Origin: Candidatus Microgenomates bacterium
GTDB lineage: Bacteria > Patescibacteriota > Microgenomatia > UBA1406 > HO2-37-13b
Assembly: GCA_025449735.1 (NCBI GenBank)
Contig: JANWIV010000003.1
Coordinates: 124,001 to 188,000 of the forward strand
Direction: 5' to 3'
Length of the DNA stretch: 64,000 nt
A model generated the notes under the pieces. The model searched no databases. It was given only the letters and a program-made list of their open reading frames with translations, and was not told where the DNA came from. Below, in pieces: positions 1 through 8,600 of the stretch. The stretch's first letter is position 1; every line of letters starts with the position of its first letter. The position numbers and the translations under genes are program-made.

Positions 1-279
1 TCAATGCCAGGAGGACTCCTCTTGGAAGCAGGAGCTGGAAGCAAGCTTTATATATATGAGCGCGGACCATCGCACGCTGAGCATACCCAAGCAGGATTTA
101 ATGTGGATAATATTGAATCTATTGTTGATGAAATGACGACGGCTGGCGTCAAATTTGAGCATTATGACAGCTCGCCAATAAAAACCAATGAAAAAGGCAT
201 CGCTGAGCTTGATGGGGTGAAATCAGCTTGGTTCAAGGATCCGGATGGCAATATTTTGGCGATTAATCAAATGGCCTGA
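1..279 (+). CDS. VOC/glyoxalase-family protein, C-terminal part (cut by window start)
   Basis: The reading frame is open from base 1 and ends at 279, so the gene begins outside the window; the ATG at 4 is probably internal. The visible 92 residues look like the second half of a small (about 120-aa) vicinal-oxygen-chelate protein, ending in the typical 'WFKDPDGNILAINQ' strand. In this fold the Asp-Pro-Asp-Gly-Asn turn lies close to the C-terminal metal or substrate ligand. Members include glyoxalase I, bleomycin-binding proteins and dioxygenases; the fragment does not show which. It is probably a cytosolic metal-dependent or small-molecule-binding enzyme. The family call is fairly safe, the substrate is unknown. 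Confidence 0.8.
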   Translation, partial: SMPGGLLLEAGAGSKLYIYERGPSHAEHTQAGFNVDNIESIVDEMTTAGVKFEHYDSSPIKTNEKGIAELDGVKSAWFKDPDGNILAINQMA

Positions 280-338
280 AGTAGCAAAGTAGCGGAACTC
301 ACTTGATTTAAGTATCTCGCTATCGGTAAACTATTGCT

Positions 339-1529
339 ATGGGGGAGTTTAAAATACCCAAACTATCAAATAACCGTCAAGCTATTGCTGGCCTCGTCAT
401 TGTTGGCACCCTTGTTTTGACGGTTATTCTTTCTTCACAACTTTTAGGATTGCAATCGACTAATAAAGCGCTCCATGCGCAAGAGCAAAATACCAAAAAA
501 TCTTTAGATCAAGTAAAAGAAGAGTTAGAAACACTTAAAAAAGAAGATCAACTGGTCATCAATAAGGCATTGAAGGCAGAAATAGATAATATCCAAAAAG
601 TCTATAAAAAAGCCGTCGCTACTTATGAAAAACTGTTGGTTTTAAAAGAAAAGACTGATAAAACTGGCTCCTTGGATGACAAATTTGCTGAGGTTTTGTC
701 GCTTCTTGCGGAGCGAAAATATTCATCGGCAGAGGGAATGCTCACGCTACTAAGCGAAGCTATCGACACTGAATCAGCCAAATATGCTGCCGCTTTTGCG
801 ATCCCCGCTCAGGTTGCTAGTTCTAACGCCCCGCCTGCTTCAGGTTATAGCAGGCAGAAAGTTGATACTTCAGTGGGATCTTATCTGGTGGACATTGTCG
901 CCGCCGATCTCAATAGCACCCGAGTGATTGTCGACACGGCCTCCGATGGCACATGTGGAAACGATTGTCCAGTGGCATCTTTAGGCGACTATGCGGGGAG
1001 AAGTGGCGCTTTTGCGGCCATCAATGGCCCTTATTTTTGCCCCGCGAGCTACCCTAGTTGCGCTGGCAAAACCAACTCATTTGATACTCTGCTGATGAAT
1101 AAAAACAAAATCTATTTTAATTCTGATAATAACGTCTACAGCAATGTACCGGTGGTAATTTTCTCAGGAAACTCGGCTCGTTTTATTGGTGCCAGCTCTG
1201 GTTGGGGCAGGGACACTGGCGTTGACTCAGTGATAGCGGCTCAGCCGATGCTGATGAGTGGGGGCGCGAGGGTCTTTGGTGGCGATGGTGAGGTAAAACG
1301 AGAAGGCAAGGGAAGTCGAAGCTTTATCGGTGCCTCGGGCAGTACGGTATATATTGGTGTTGTTCATAATGCTAGTGTCGCAGAAGTCGCCCATGTGCTG
1401 GAGACTTTAGGCGTGCAGAATGCCCTTAATCTCGATAGCGGGGGATCAACCGCGATGATGTGGCAGGGAAAGTATTTGGTAGGTCCGGGCCGAGCTACGC
1501 CTTTTGGAATTCTAGTCACAGGTAAATAA
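339..1529 (+). CDS. Membrane-anchored phosphodiester glycosidase (NAGPA/DUF2233-like) with coiled-coil stalk
   Basis: 396 aa. Residues about 17-38 form one membrane anchor, residues about 42-115 are a charged Lys/Glu-rich coiled coil, and from about 170 to the end lies a phosphodiester glycosidase domain. It shows the 'AAINGPYF' strand and the hallmark 'NLDSGGSTAM' close to the C-terminus (family consensus LDGGGS). Four Cys in the front of the domain ('CGNDC', 'CPASYPSC') could form disulfides, fitting an extracellular site. Family members cleave sugar-phosphodiester bonds, for example uncovering GlcNAc-phosphate caps, so a role in trimming wall or exopolysaccharide is plausible but inferred. 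The 22-nt gap to the next gene contains that gene's own -10 box. Confidence 0.82.
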   Translation: MGEFKIPKLSNNRQAIAGLVIVGTLVLTVILSSQLLGLQSTNKALHAQEQNTKKSLDQVKEELETLKKEDQLVINKALKAEIDNIQKVYKKAVATYEKLLVLKEKTDKTGSLDDKFAEVLSLLAERKYSSAEGMLTLLSEAIDTESAKYAAAFAIPAQVASSNAPPASGYSRQKVDTSVGSYLVDIVAADLNSTRVIVDTASDGTCGNDCPVASLGDYAGRSGAFAAINGPYFCPASYPSCAGKTNSFDTLLMNKNKIYFNSDNNVYSNVPVVIFSGNSARFIGASSGWGRDTGVDSVIAAQPMLMSGGARVFGGDGEVKREGKGSRSFIGASGSTVYIGVVHNASVAEVAHVLETLGVQNALNLDSGGSTAMMWQGKYLVGPGRATPFGILVTGK

Positions 1530-1538
1530 TCCCCGTGG

Positions 1539-1544
1539 TAAAAT
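1539..1544 (+). promoter_or_regulatory. -10 box for a leaderless start of the YibE/F gene
   Basis: TAAAAT ends 7 nt before the ATG at 1552, so the transcript would begin at or next to the start codon. No Shine-Dalgarno sequence is visible. No convincing -35 was seen. Confidence 0.5.
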
Positions 1545-1551
1545 ATGCTTT

Positions 1552-2637
1552 ATGAAAAAGGCGATTCTTTTAGTGGTGATTTTGCTTTCATTTGCTTTTC
1601 CATCATTTGCTCAGGAAAACGATTACTCTGCTCCAACGAAACAAGAGCAATTTGAAGCCGAAGTGATCAAAATTGACGTCCAAGAAAAACGTCGTTCGTT
1701 AGGTATAGAGCACACATTTCAAAAATTATCTATCGAAGTGATTACTGGTAAATACAAAGGAGAAAAGATGAAGGCCAGTGCTAACGAATTGCCCACTACA
1801 AACATGCACCTTTATCGCGTTGGTGATAAGGTTTTAGTCGCCAAAATTTCCGGAGTGGCTGGGGAACAAATTATGATTTTAGATTACCAACGTCGGGATG
1901 GCATTATGATGTTGACTCTCATTTTTATAATTTTGACACTGCTTATTGGTCGACTTCGCGGTTTAGCTTCTCTGATTGGTCTTGTTTACACATTCTTAAT
2001 TATTTTCTATTTTCTACTTCCCAGAATTTTAGCTGGCGACAGTCCGGTTTTAACCGCCCTTGTATCAGGAGCGCTTATCGTTCCAGTAACATTCTATCTT
2101 TCTCATGGCATAAACCGAAAAACTCATATGGCAATAGTTAGCACAATTATTGCCCTAATTCTCACCGGTGTCGTCTCGATTTTTTTTGTCGATGCCGCCC
2201 ACCTCACCGGCATGGCCGATGAAAATGTCGGTTTTCTACAACTCAGTGCCGATAAAATTTTAAATGCTAAAGGTCTTCTTTATGCCGGTATAATTATTGC
2301 TTTACTTGGTATTCTAGATGATATTACCGTAAGTCAAGCGGCAATTGTCGAAAAATTGCAAAAGAATTCTCCTTCTGCCAGCAGAGCCAAAATATTTTCC
2401 GAGGCGATGGATGTTGGACGCGATCATATTGCTAGTTTGGTCAACACATTAATTCTGGTCTATGCTGGAGCAGCACTACCTTTTTTACTACTATTTATAG
2501 TTACCGATCAATCAGTTGCGCAGGCGCTAAACTATGAAGTGGTCGCTGAAGAAATTGTTCGCACTTTAATTGCTTCAATAGGTCTTATTCTGGCGGTACC
2601 AATAACAACAATTCTCGCCTCTCTAAGTAAAAAATGA
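1552..2637 (+). CDS. YibE/F-family multi-pass membrane protein
   Basis: 361 aa. It has a signal peptide (residues 1-20, ending near 'SFAQ'), an extracytoplasmic beta-rich part to about residue 120, then about seven or eight membrane helices. The stretches 'GRLRGLASLIGL', 'SHGINRKTHMAI' and 'LGILDDITVSQAA' are typical of the YibE/F family. The function is not established; the family was noted in Gram-positive bacteria as a permease-like integral membrane protein. It overlaps the next gene by 4 nt (ATGA), so the two are probably translated together. Family assignment is firm, substrate unknown. Confidence 0.9.
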   Translation: MKKAILLVVILLSFAFPSFAQENDYSAPTKQEQFEAEVIKIDVQEKRRSLGIEHTFQKLSIEVITGKYKGEKMKASANELPTTNMHLYRVGDKVLVAKISGVAGEQIMILDYQRRDGIMMLTLIFIILTLLIGRLRGLASLIGLVYTFLIIFYFLLPRILAGDSPVLTALVSGALIVPVTFYLSHGINRKTHMAIVSTIIALILTGVVSIFFVDAAHLTGMADENVGFLQLSADKILNAKGLLYAGIIIALLGILDDITVSQAAIVEKLQKNSPSASRAKIFSEAMDVGRDHIASLVNTLILVYAGAALPFLLLFIVTDQSVAQALNYEVVAEEIVRTLIASIGLILAVPITTILASLSKK

Positions 2638-3365
2638 TGAAAAACATAACCGCTGACTTAAAAGCGGCTAGTGATCCAAATAAAATACCACTTTATCAAC
2701 GTTTTTTCAAAACGGGCAAGGGGCAATATGGTGAAGGAGATATTTTTATTGGTCTTACTGTTCCTCAACAGCGAACCATTGCCAAAAGATATTCTGCTTT
2801 GACTCTGCGTGACATTCAACAACTGCTTAAAAATCCGATTCATGAATTTAGATTAACGGCACTACTGATTCTTGTCAGTCAATTTCAAAGGACAGACATC
2901 GCAGGGCGCCAAAAAATCGTTGATTTTTATTTAAAAAATACAGAATATATTAACAACTGGGATTTGGTTGACCTATCGGCAGACAAAATCTTAGGTGAGT
3001 ATTTATTTAACCGATCTGAAATTAAAAAAACCCGGTATTTAGACTCAATTCAATACCGGGTTTTGACGCTGTTGAGTGAATCAGATAATTTATGGGTACG
3101 AAGAATCGCCATTATCTCAACCTTTGCCTTTATCAAAAAAGGTCAGTTTGAACCAACTTTAAGAATTGTTACTCTGTTGATTGAAGACAAACAAGACCTG
3201 ATTCATAAAGCCATCGGTTGGATGTTGCGAGAGATTGGCAAGCAGGATGAAAAAACTTTAACAGACTTTTTAGATAAAAATTATACACGCCTCCCTCGTA
3301 CCAGCCTACGTTATGCGATTGAAAGGTTGACATCAACAAAAAGAAATCACTATTTAGCTAAATAA
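2634..3365 (+). CDS. DNA alkylation repair protein, AlkD-like HEAT-repeat glycosylase
   Basis: 243 aa, close to the usual 220-240 aa. AlkD-type enzymes excise N3/N7-alkylated purines using a right-handed solenoid of HEAT-like repeats. The active-site strip 'NNWDLVDLSADKILG' carries the conserved Trp and catalytic-type Asp, followed by 'NLWVRRIAI' and 'LIHKAIGWMLREIGK', both signatures of the family. Two in-frame ATGs (2634 and 2637) are possible; 2634 overlaps the YibE/F stop. The oddity is residues about 132-145, encoded by a perfect 13-bp inverted repeat and apparently an insertion just before 'LSESDNLW' compared with the usual family pattern. A strong hairpin follows directly after the stop codon. 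Confidence 0.9.
   Translation: MMKNITADLKAASDPNKIPLYQRFFKTGKGQYGEGDIFIGLTVPQQRTIAKRYSALTLRDIQQLLKNPIHEFRLTALLILVSQFQRTDIAGRQKIVDFYLKNTEYINNWDLVDLSADKILGEYLFNRSEIKKTRYLDSIQYRVLTLLSESDNLWVRRIAIISTFAFIKKGQFEPTLRIVTLLIEDKQDLIHKAIGWMLREIGKQDEKTLTDFLDKNYTRLPRTSLRYAIERLTSTKRNHYLAK
3027..3064. repeat. Perfect 13-bp palindrome inside the AlkD-like gene
   Basis: The arms AAAACCCGGTATT and AATACCGGGTTTT (3027-3039, 3052-3064) are perfectly complementary around a 12-nt loop. The A-tract on one side and T-tract on the other resemble a bidirectional intrinsic terminator, yet it lies within an open reading frame and adds about 14 residues at a position where relatives have a short loop. It is best read as an inserted palindromic element kept in frame. 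Confidence 0.7.
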
Positions 3366-3398
3366 GGTCCGTCCTTATTAAGGACGGACCTTATTATT
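3366..3398. terminator. Intrinsic terminator-like hairpin after the AlkD-like gene
   Basis: A perfect 12-bp stem (GGTCCGTCCTTA / TAAGGACGGACC) with a 1-nt centre starts at the base after the stop codon and is followed by TTATTATT. The stem is strong but the T-tract is interrupted, so termination is likely rather than certain. Confidence 0.75.
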
Positions 3399-3402
3399 CC
3401 TC

Positions 3403-3430
3403 TTGCAAATTATCGTTTTTGAGATATACT
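3403..3430 (+). promoter_or_regulatory. Sigma70-type promoter with near-leaderless start
   Basis: TTGCAA (3403-3408), 16-nt spacer, TATACT (3425-3430), then 7 nt to the ATG at 3438. It sits right after the terminator of the upstream gene, which marks a new transcription unit. Confidence 0.65.
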
Positions 3431-3437
3431 AGTTTGT

Positions 3438-4010
3438 ATGAATCCTAAAATACTTCTTGGATTAGGAATCGCTGCTGCAATTCTGATTGGTTTACTACTC
3501 TTCATGACTCAAAAAAAAGGTAGCCTGCCAATCCCCAGTCGTAGCAATATCACTGAAAATACCATTTTCTCCGCAAAAGAAGCCCTCACCAAAGGAACTT
3601 CAGTCAAATGTGAATACACTGATCCTCAAGGAAGGAAGGGAATTATCTATGCCAATGCCGGTCGAGTTCGAGTCGAAGGATATGGCCAGGGAGAAGAGGC
3701 TTCCTACAGCATTTTTAATGGACTAAAATCTTATACCTGGTCTCCAACTACCAAAAAAGGCTATGTCTTCACCATTCCCGAAATCACCCCAGGAGTCACG
3801 GTCACTCCAGCTGACACAAGAGCTGATTTGAATGTAGCAGTTGACGCATTGGAAGGTTATGAGCAAAAATGTACTAATGAAAATGTCTTGGGAGAAATGT
3901 TTGAGCCACCGGCCGATGTCACCTTTGAGGATCTAAGCGCGATGATGGAACAAACGCAAGATCTTCAAAAGCAACTTCAAAATCAGGGGATAACCATTCC
4001 AAAATATTGA
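3438..4010 (+). CDS. Hypothetical single-anchor extracytoplasmic protein
   Basis: 190 aa, no family recognised. Residues about 5-24 form one membrane anchor with a short N-terminal tail, so the rest should face outside. The outer part is beta-strand-like ('VKCEYTDPQGRKGIIYANAGRVRVEGYG') with two Cys (about residues 54 and 141) that could pair. The C-terminal 30 residues are rich in Gln and Met. The repeated short strands resemble proteins that bind or carry a ligand on a beta-sheet, but that is only an impression. It has its own promoter and is followed after 16 nt by the DUF1761 gene. Confidence 0.6.
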   Translation: MNPKILLGLGIAAAILIGLLLFMTQKKGSLPIPSRSNITENTIFSAKEALTKGTSVKCEYTDPQGRKGIIYANAGRVRVEGYGQGEEASYSIFNGLKSYTWSPTTKKGYVFTIPEITPGVTVTPADTRADLNVAVDALEGYEQKCTNENVLGEMFEPPADVTFEDLSAMMEQTQDLQKQLQNQGITIPKY

Positions 4011-4026
4011 TATATTTACGCTCGAA

Positions 4027-4425
4027 ATGATACCGATTGAAATAAATATTCTCGCTGTCTTTATTGCCGCTTTTGCTAGTATGGCAATTGGTTTTGTATG
4101 GTATGGCGTGCTATTTGGTAAAAAATGGGTCGCGTTATCCGGAATAAAAATGAACTCTAATGAAGATCCTAAGGCCGCTTATCTAGCCAGTTTTATCGCC
4201 ACATTAGTCATGGGATATGTACTCTCACATTTAATTCGATATTTAGCAATTGAGACGATTGCTCATATACTGCAGTTTTCTTTTTGGATTTGGCTTGGTT
4301 TTATCGCCGCCACGCAATTATCTGATGTATTATTTACCAAAAAACCGTATTCTCTTTATTTCATCAATATCGGCTATCAACTAGTCTCAATAACGGTAAT
4401 GACCCTTATAATCTCCTTAATTTAA
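4027..4425 (+). CDS. DUF1761 family small membrane protein
   Basis: 132 aa, four predicted membrane helices. The first helix and loop ('SMAIGFVWYGVLFGKKW') and the mid-part 'ATQLSDVLFTKKPYSLYFINIGYQL' fit the DUF1761 pattern. The family has no known activity; members are 130-150 aa, as here. A TATATT box lies 10 nt before the ATG, so it may also have its own near-leaderless transcript. Confidence 0.75.
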   Translation: MIPIEINILAVFIAAFASMAIGFVWYGVLFGKKWVALSGIKMNSNEDPKAAYLASFIATLVMGYVLSHLIRYLAIETIAHILQFSFWIWLGFIAATQLSDVLFTKKPYSLYFINIGYQLVSITVMTLIISLI

Positions 4426-4442
4426 GATGATCATATAAGTCC

Positions 4443-4471
4443 TTGACAGCTTATAAATCGACCATTACAAT
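4443..4471 (+). promoter_or_regulatory. Consensus-like promoter of the DsbA-like gene
   Basis: TTGACA (4443-4448), 17-nt spacer, TACAAT (4466-4471). The start would lie near 4478, giving a leader of about 27 nt before the ATG at 4505. A second box, TATTAT at 4493-4498, ends 6 nt before the ATG and could give a leaderless form. Confidence 0.7.
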
Positions 4472-4504
4472 GATCTGTACTCGTTATTTATTTATTATCA
4501 AATT

Positions 4505-5233
4505 ATGAATATGGCTGACTTAAAAAAAACTCCTATTAACCCGATGCTCGTAATCTTAGTTATCGCCGCTTTTGCGATTGGTTTTCTTTTTTCCAAAGTG
4601 CAAAATCTTGAAAAGCAAATAAGCGGGGGAAATAATTCTGGGTCAAATGCTGCGGCCGACCCAGGCACTCAAGGCGAAGCGCCACAAGCTGGTGAGGTTG
4701 ACAAAGTGACTAGTAGCGACCATATTCGCGGTAATTTATCAAAAGCCAAGCTAGCACTTATTGAATATTCAGACTTTGAGTGTCCATTTTGTGGCCAGTT
4801 TCATCCCACCACCAAAAAAGTACTTGATGCCTATGGCGACGATGTCGTAATCGTCTATCGTCATTTTCCACTCTCTCAAATTCATCCCAAAGCTCAAAAA
4901 TTGGCGGAGGCTTCTGAATGCGTGACTGATCTAGGAGGAAAAGACACTTTTTGGCAATTTGCTGATAAGGTCTTTGCTGATCAATCAATCACCCTTGAGG
5001 GCCTGCCTGCATTAGCCTCTTCGCTTGGAGTCAATCAAGCCAAATTCAAGACCTGTCTTGATGGTGGCAAAATGGCTGGTGAAGTCGACAAAGATTATCA
5101 AAGCGGCACCAAAGCCGGAGTCACTGGTACTCCAGGCAACATCCTAGTTAATCTGAAGACCGGTGAAAAAAAGCTCATCCCAGGAGCCGTACCATTTGAA
5201 ACTATCAAAGCTGATATAGACGCAATGTTATAA
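4505..5233 (+). CDS. Membrane-anchored DsbA-like thiol-disulfide oxidoreductase
   Basis: 242 aa. An N-terminal anchor (about residues 12-30) is followed by an Asn/Gly-rich linker and a thioredoxin-fold domain of the DsbA/Thioredoxin_4 type. The redox motif is C-P-F-C in 'SDFECPFCGQFHP' (about residues 93-96) and the cis-Pro loop is 'GVTGTPGNILV' (about residue 200). Such proteins introduce or shuffle disulfides in exported proteins, which suits the many Cys-containing surface proteins encoded in this window (for example the sortase substrate). Two further Cys lie between the motifs. No partner DsbB/VKOR is in the window. Confidence 0.9.
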   Translation: MNMADLKKTPINPMLVILVIAAFAIGFLFSKVQNLEKQISGGNNSGSNAAADPGTQGEAPQAGEVDKVTSSDHIRGNLSKAKLALIEYSDFECPFCGQFHPTTKKVLDAYGDDVVIVYRHFPLSQIHPKAQKLAEASECVTDLGGKDTFWQFADKVFADQSITLEGLPALASSLGVNQAKFKTCLDGGKMAGEVDKDYQSGTKAGVTGTPGNILVNLKTGEKKLIPGAVPFETIKADIDAML

Positions 5234-5459
5234 TCTCTATATTTAGTCATAAAGTCTATTTTTCTACTACGGCTTTTTAATATTCCAAATTGGTCGAAAA
5301 CTTTATATCTAGCTTAATTTAAACCTATACTATCAAACAATAATGAAACATACTAGAAAACAGTCAATATTATCGGTTTATTATTTATATCAACATATAT
5401 CAACTACTACTTGAATTAACAAACTAAACATAGTATAATACTGAGCTCATAACCAAACT
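5234..5459 (+). promoter_or_regulatory. AT-rich intergenic region with the promoter of the glycan operon
   Basis: 226 nt of very AT-rich DNA without an ORF. Near its end TTGAAT (5411-5416), a 17-nt spacer and TATAAT (5434-5439) form a good sigma70-type promoter; the start would be near 5446, leaving a leader of about 14 nt before the HTH gene. This is the only strong promoter seen before the 15.7-kb gene block downstream. Nothing else stands out in the region. Confidence 0.65.
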
Positions 5460-5684
5460 ATGAGCTATATTTCCAATAATAACTTTTACACCGTCAAAGA
5501 AGTTTCATCAATTTTGCGCCTTAGCGTATTGACTATTTACAAATATATCCGCGAAAGAAAGCTTTCTGTGGTCAAATTTGGCGGTCATTATCGAATCAGC
5601 CCTAACTCATTGAATGAGTTTATTGACACTCACCTTGTTATTAAAATTGATCCCCCAGATTATGAGGAGGAGCAATATGAATAA
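5460..5684 (+). CDS. Small excisionase/MerR-type helix-turn-helix DNA-binding protein
   Basis: 74 aa. The pattern 'YTVKEVSSILRLSVLTIYKYIRERKLSVVKFGGHYRIS' is the winged-helix HTH_17 (excisionase-like) fold: a recognition helix followed by a short beta wing. Such proteins act as small transcription factors or as DNA-bending co-factors. Here it is the first gene of the glycan operon and its last 8 nt overlap the start of the giant glycosyltransferase gene, so an autoregulatory role for the operon is plausible. No recombinase is nearby, which argues against a true excisionase. Confidence 0.8.
   Translation: MSYISNNNFYTVKEVSSILRLSVLTIYKYIRERKLSVVKFGGHYRISPNSLNEFIDTHLVIKIDPPDYEEEQYE
5664..5670 (+). 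promoter_or_regulatory. Shine-Dalgarno site deciding the start of the fusion gene
   Basis: GAGGAGG, 6 nt before the ATG at 5677. It selects this start over the longer ORF beginning at 5614 and shows that SD-led initiation is used inside operons, unlike the leaderless first genes. Confidence 0.75.
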
Positions 5685-8600
5685 CAAAATTAGTATCATT
5701 GTCCCTATTTTTAATGAAGCCGGTAGTATTGTCGAGCTTTTATCACGGATTAAAAAAGCGCTCTCCAAAGAGGATTATCAATATGAGGTTATCCTTATTG
5801 ATGACAACTCTACCGATAATACTGATGCCATTATCACCAATTTTAAAAACTCAAAAAACGTTCAATTCTTCAAAAAAAGGGGGCAACAAGGTAAGTCTTT
5901 TTCTCTAATTGAAGGATTTGAAAAAGCTAAGGGAGAGATTATTGTCATGATAGATGGCGATCTGCAATATCCACCAGAATCAATTCCTGAAATGATTAAG
6001 TCACTTGAAACGGCTGATATTATCATTGCCAAAAGAAAACAATATGAAGATCTTTTAATTAGAAAAGTTCTAAGTAATTCTTTTAGGTTGTTTTTTGGCA
6101 AAGCACTCTTTGGACTAGGGCATGATATTCAATCTGGACTAAAAGTGATGACTCGTGAAGTCATTGAAACGGTCAAATTTATTCCGAAGTCAGCCTGGAC
6201 TTTTGACCTAGAATTTCTTCATCGTGCTAAAAGTGGTGGGTTTACTATCACCGAAGTCGATACCGTTTTTGCCCGCCGTAAGAATGATTTATCAAAAGTA
6301 GCCTTTATTCAAACCACTTTAGAAATCGGCTTGCAAGCCTTGCGCTTGAGGACCAAAAAAATTGCGCCACTCTCAATTCAGCCCCAAAAAGCTGATTCAA
6401 TGATCGGTGCTGGAGTGGGTTATAAAAAAAATAAGTACATCACTCATACAACCATTGCCCATCAAAATACCGCCATCATCACCTTTAGCACCACACAAAA
6501 ATTGACAATTTTATTTTTGTTAGTTACGGTCATAGCCGGTCTCATAACCTCTCCCCTTTTGACCGCCCAGATAGTTGTGGCTTTATTGAGTGCAATTTAT
6601 TTTGTTGATGTTTTGTTCAATTTATATCTAATTATAAAAAGCTTAGCTTTTCCTCAAGAAATAGTCGCCACTGATCAAGAAATCACCGATATTGAGGAAC
6701 GACGACTACCTATCTATTCCATCCTTTGCCCACTTTACAGAGAAGCTCATATATTGCCGCAATTTCTTGATGCCATTGATAAAATTTCCTGGCCCAAAAA
6801 TAAACTTGATGTCCTACTCCTTCTTGAAGTGGATGATCAAACTACCATCGACAAAGTCAAATTGATGGATCTGCCTTCGTATGTCAGGGTTCTGGTCGTC
6901 CCTCATTCACTACCAAAGACCAAACCAAAAGCTTGCAACTACGGTCTGGCTCATGCTAGGGGAGAATATTTGGTCATCTATGATGCCGAAGATGTCCCTG
7001 ATCCGCTTCAACTTAAGAAAGCCTACTTGGGTTTTCAAAAAGTCAGCCCCAATACTGTTTGTCTTCAAGCAAAATTAAATTATTACAATCCGCATCAAAA
7101 TCTTTTGACTCGTTTTTTTACTGCTGAATATTCGCTTTGGTTTGATGTCACCTTGACAGGTTTGCAGTCTATCAATACTATTATCCCCCTTGGTGGCACC
7201 TCTAATCATTTTAAAACCAAAAGTCTAAAAGAGATTGAAGGTTGGGATCCATTTAATGTCACCGAAGATGCTGATCTTGGTATCCGACTTTTTAAATATG
7301 GCTACAAAACAGCCATTATTGATTCTGTGACTCTTGAGGAAGCCAATAGTCGAGTCGGTAACTGGCTAAGACAACGCTCTCGATGGATAAAAGGCTACAT
7401 GCAAACCTACCTGGTCCATGTCAGACAGGCTCTTGATAAGAGAAAAATCAACGGTCGACACAGTCTTTTATTCCAACTGACTATCGGAGGAAAAATTGCT
7501 TTCTTATTTATTAATCCATTTTTATGGGTAGCCACTATCGCTTATTTTACTCTTTATGCCTATGTGGGAGCTTCGATTGAAGCGCTTTATCCTTCGGTAA
7601 TTTTTTATATGGCACTTTCTTCTTTGGTCTTTGGCAATTTCTTATTCCTCTACTACTATATGATTGGAGTCGCCAAAAAAGGTCAATGGTCTTTGATGAA
7701 ATATATATTTCTTATTCCCATTTATTGGCTGATGATTAGTGTCGCCGCCGCCATTGCTCTTTTTCAACTTATATTTAAACCTCACTACTGGGAAAAAACC
7801 GTTCATGGTTTCCACTTTAACAAAAACGAAGATCATACGCTTCTTGCTGAAGAGATTATTGCCACCGATACAAAACGGACATTTCTACCAGCCAATATTT
7901 TAGGACTGATCAAATCACTACGACTTAAGAAAAATTATTTCCTAGGATTGGTCTTAATTGGATCAATGGGAGTGGGTAGTATTTTAAACTTTTTATTCAA
8001 TGCTTATCTTGGAAGAGTACTCAAATTTGAAGAGTTTGCTTTGATTAGTTTGATTGGTAGTTTCCTGGCAATCAGTAGCATGTTTTCTGGTGCTTTCAGT
8101 ACCACCATCAATTACAAATCGGGTTTTCTTATTGGTAAATATGGCGAAAATAGCGCCTATAATTTTTGGAAAAAAATCCGAGTCAGAGGACTATTGATGG
8201 GTGTCACTGCAATGATACTCTGGCTTCTATTGAGTCCAATTCTAGAAAACTTTTTCAAGGCATCAGACATTATCCCATTAATATTATTCTCGCCAATTTT
8301 ACTTATTGTCCTGACTACCGCGGCTGACAATGGCTATCTGGCAGGAAAGTTTCGCTTTGGATCAATCGCCATAATTAACATTGTCGAGCCTCTTGTCAAA
8401 CTCACTGCTGCAATCGTTTTAGTTAAGCTCGGACTCAGTCAACTGACCTACACTGCCATTCCACTTTCTATAATTGCCATCTTTTTACTCGGTTGGTATT
8501 TGGCTTTTGCCAAAAAACCAAATGGTGAAGAAGGCAAAAAGACACCCATCATAAACGATCGCTTCCCCCAAAAATTCTATCTCGTCTCTTTTTTGACTGG

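Noticed and set aside
5614-5676. Longer start for the fusion glycosyltransferase
   Set aside because: A good SD (GAGGAGG) sits before 5677 and the family N-terminus begins there.
5460-5684. Phage excisionase / integrated element
   Set aside because: No integrase, attachment-site repeats or phage genes are nearby; the HTH protein leads the glycan operon.
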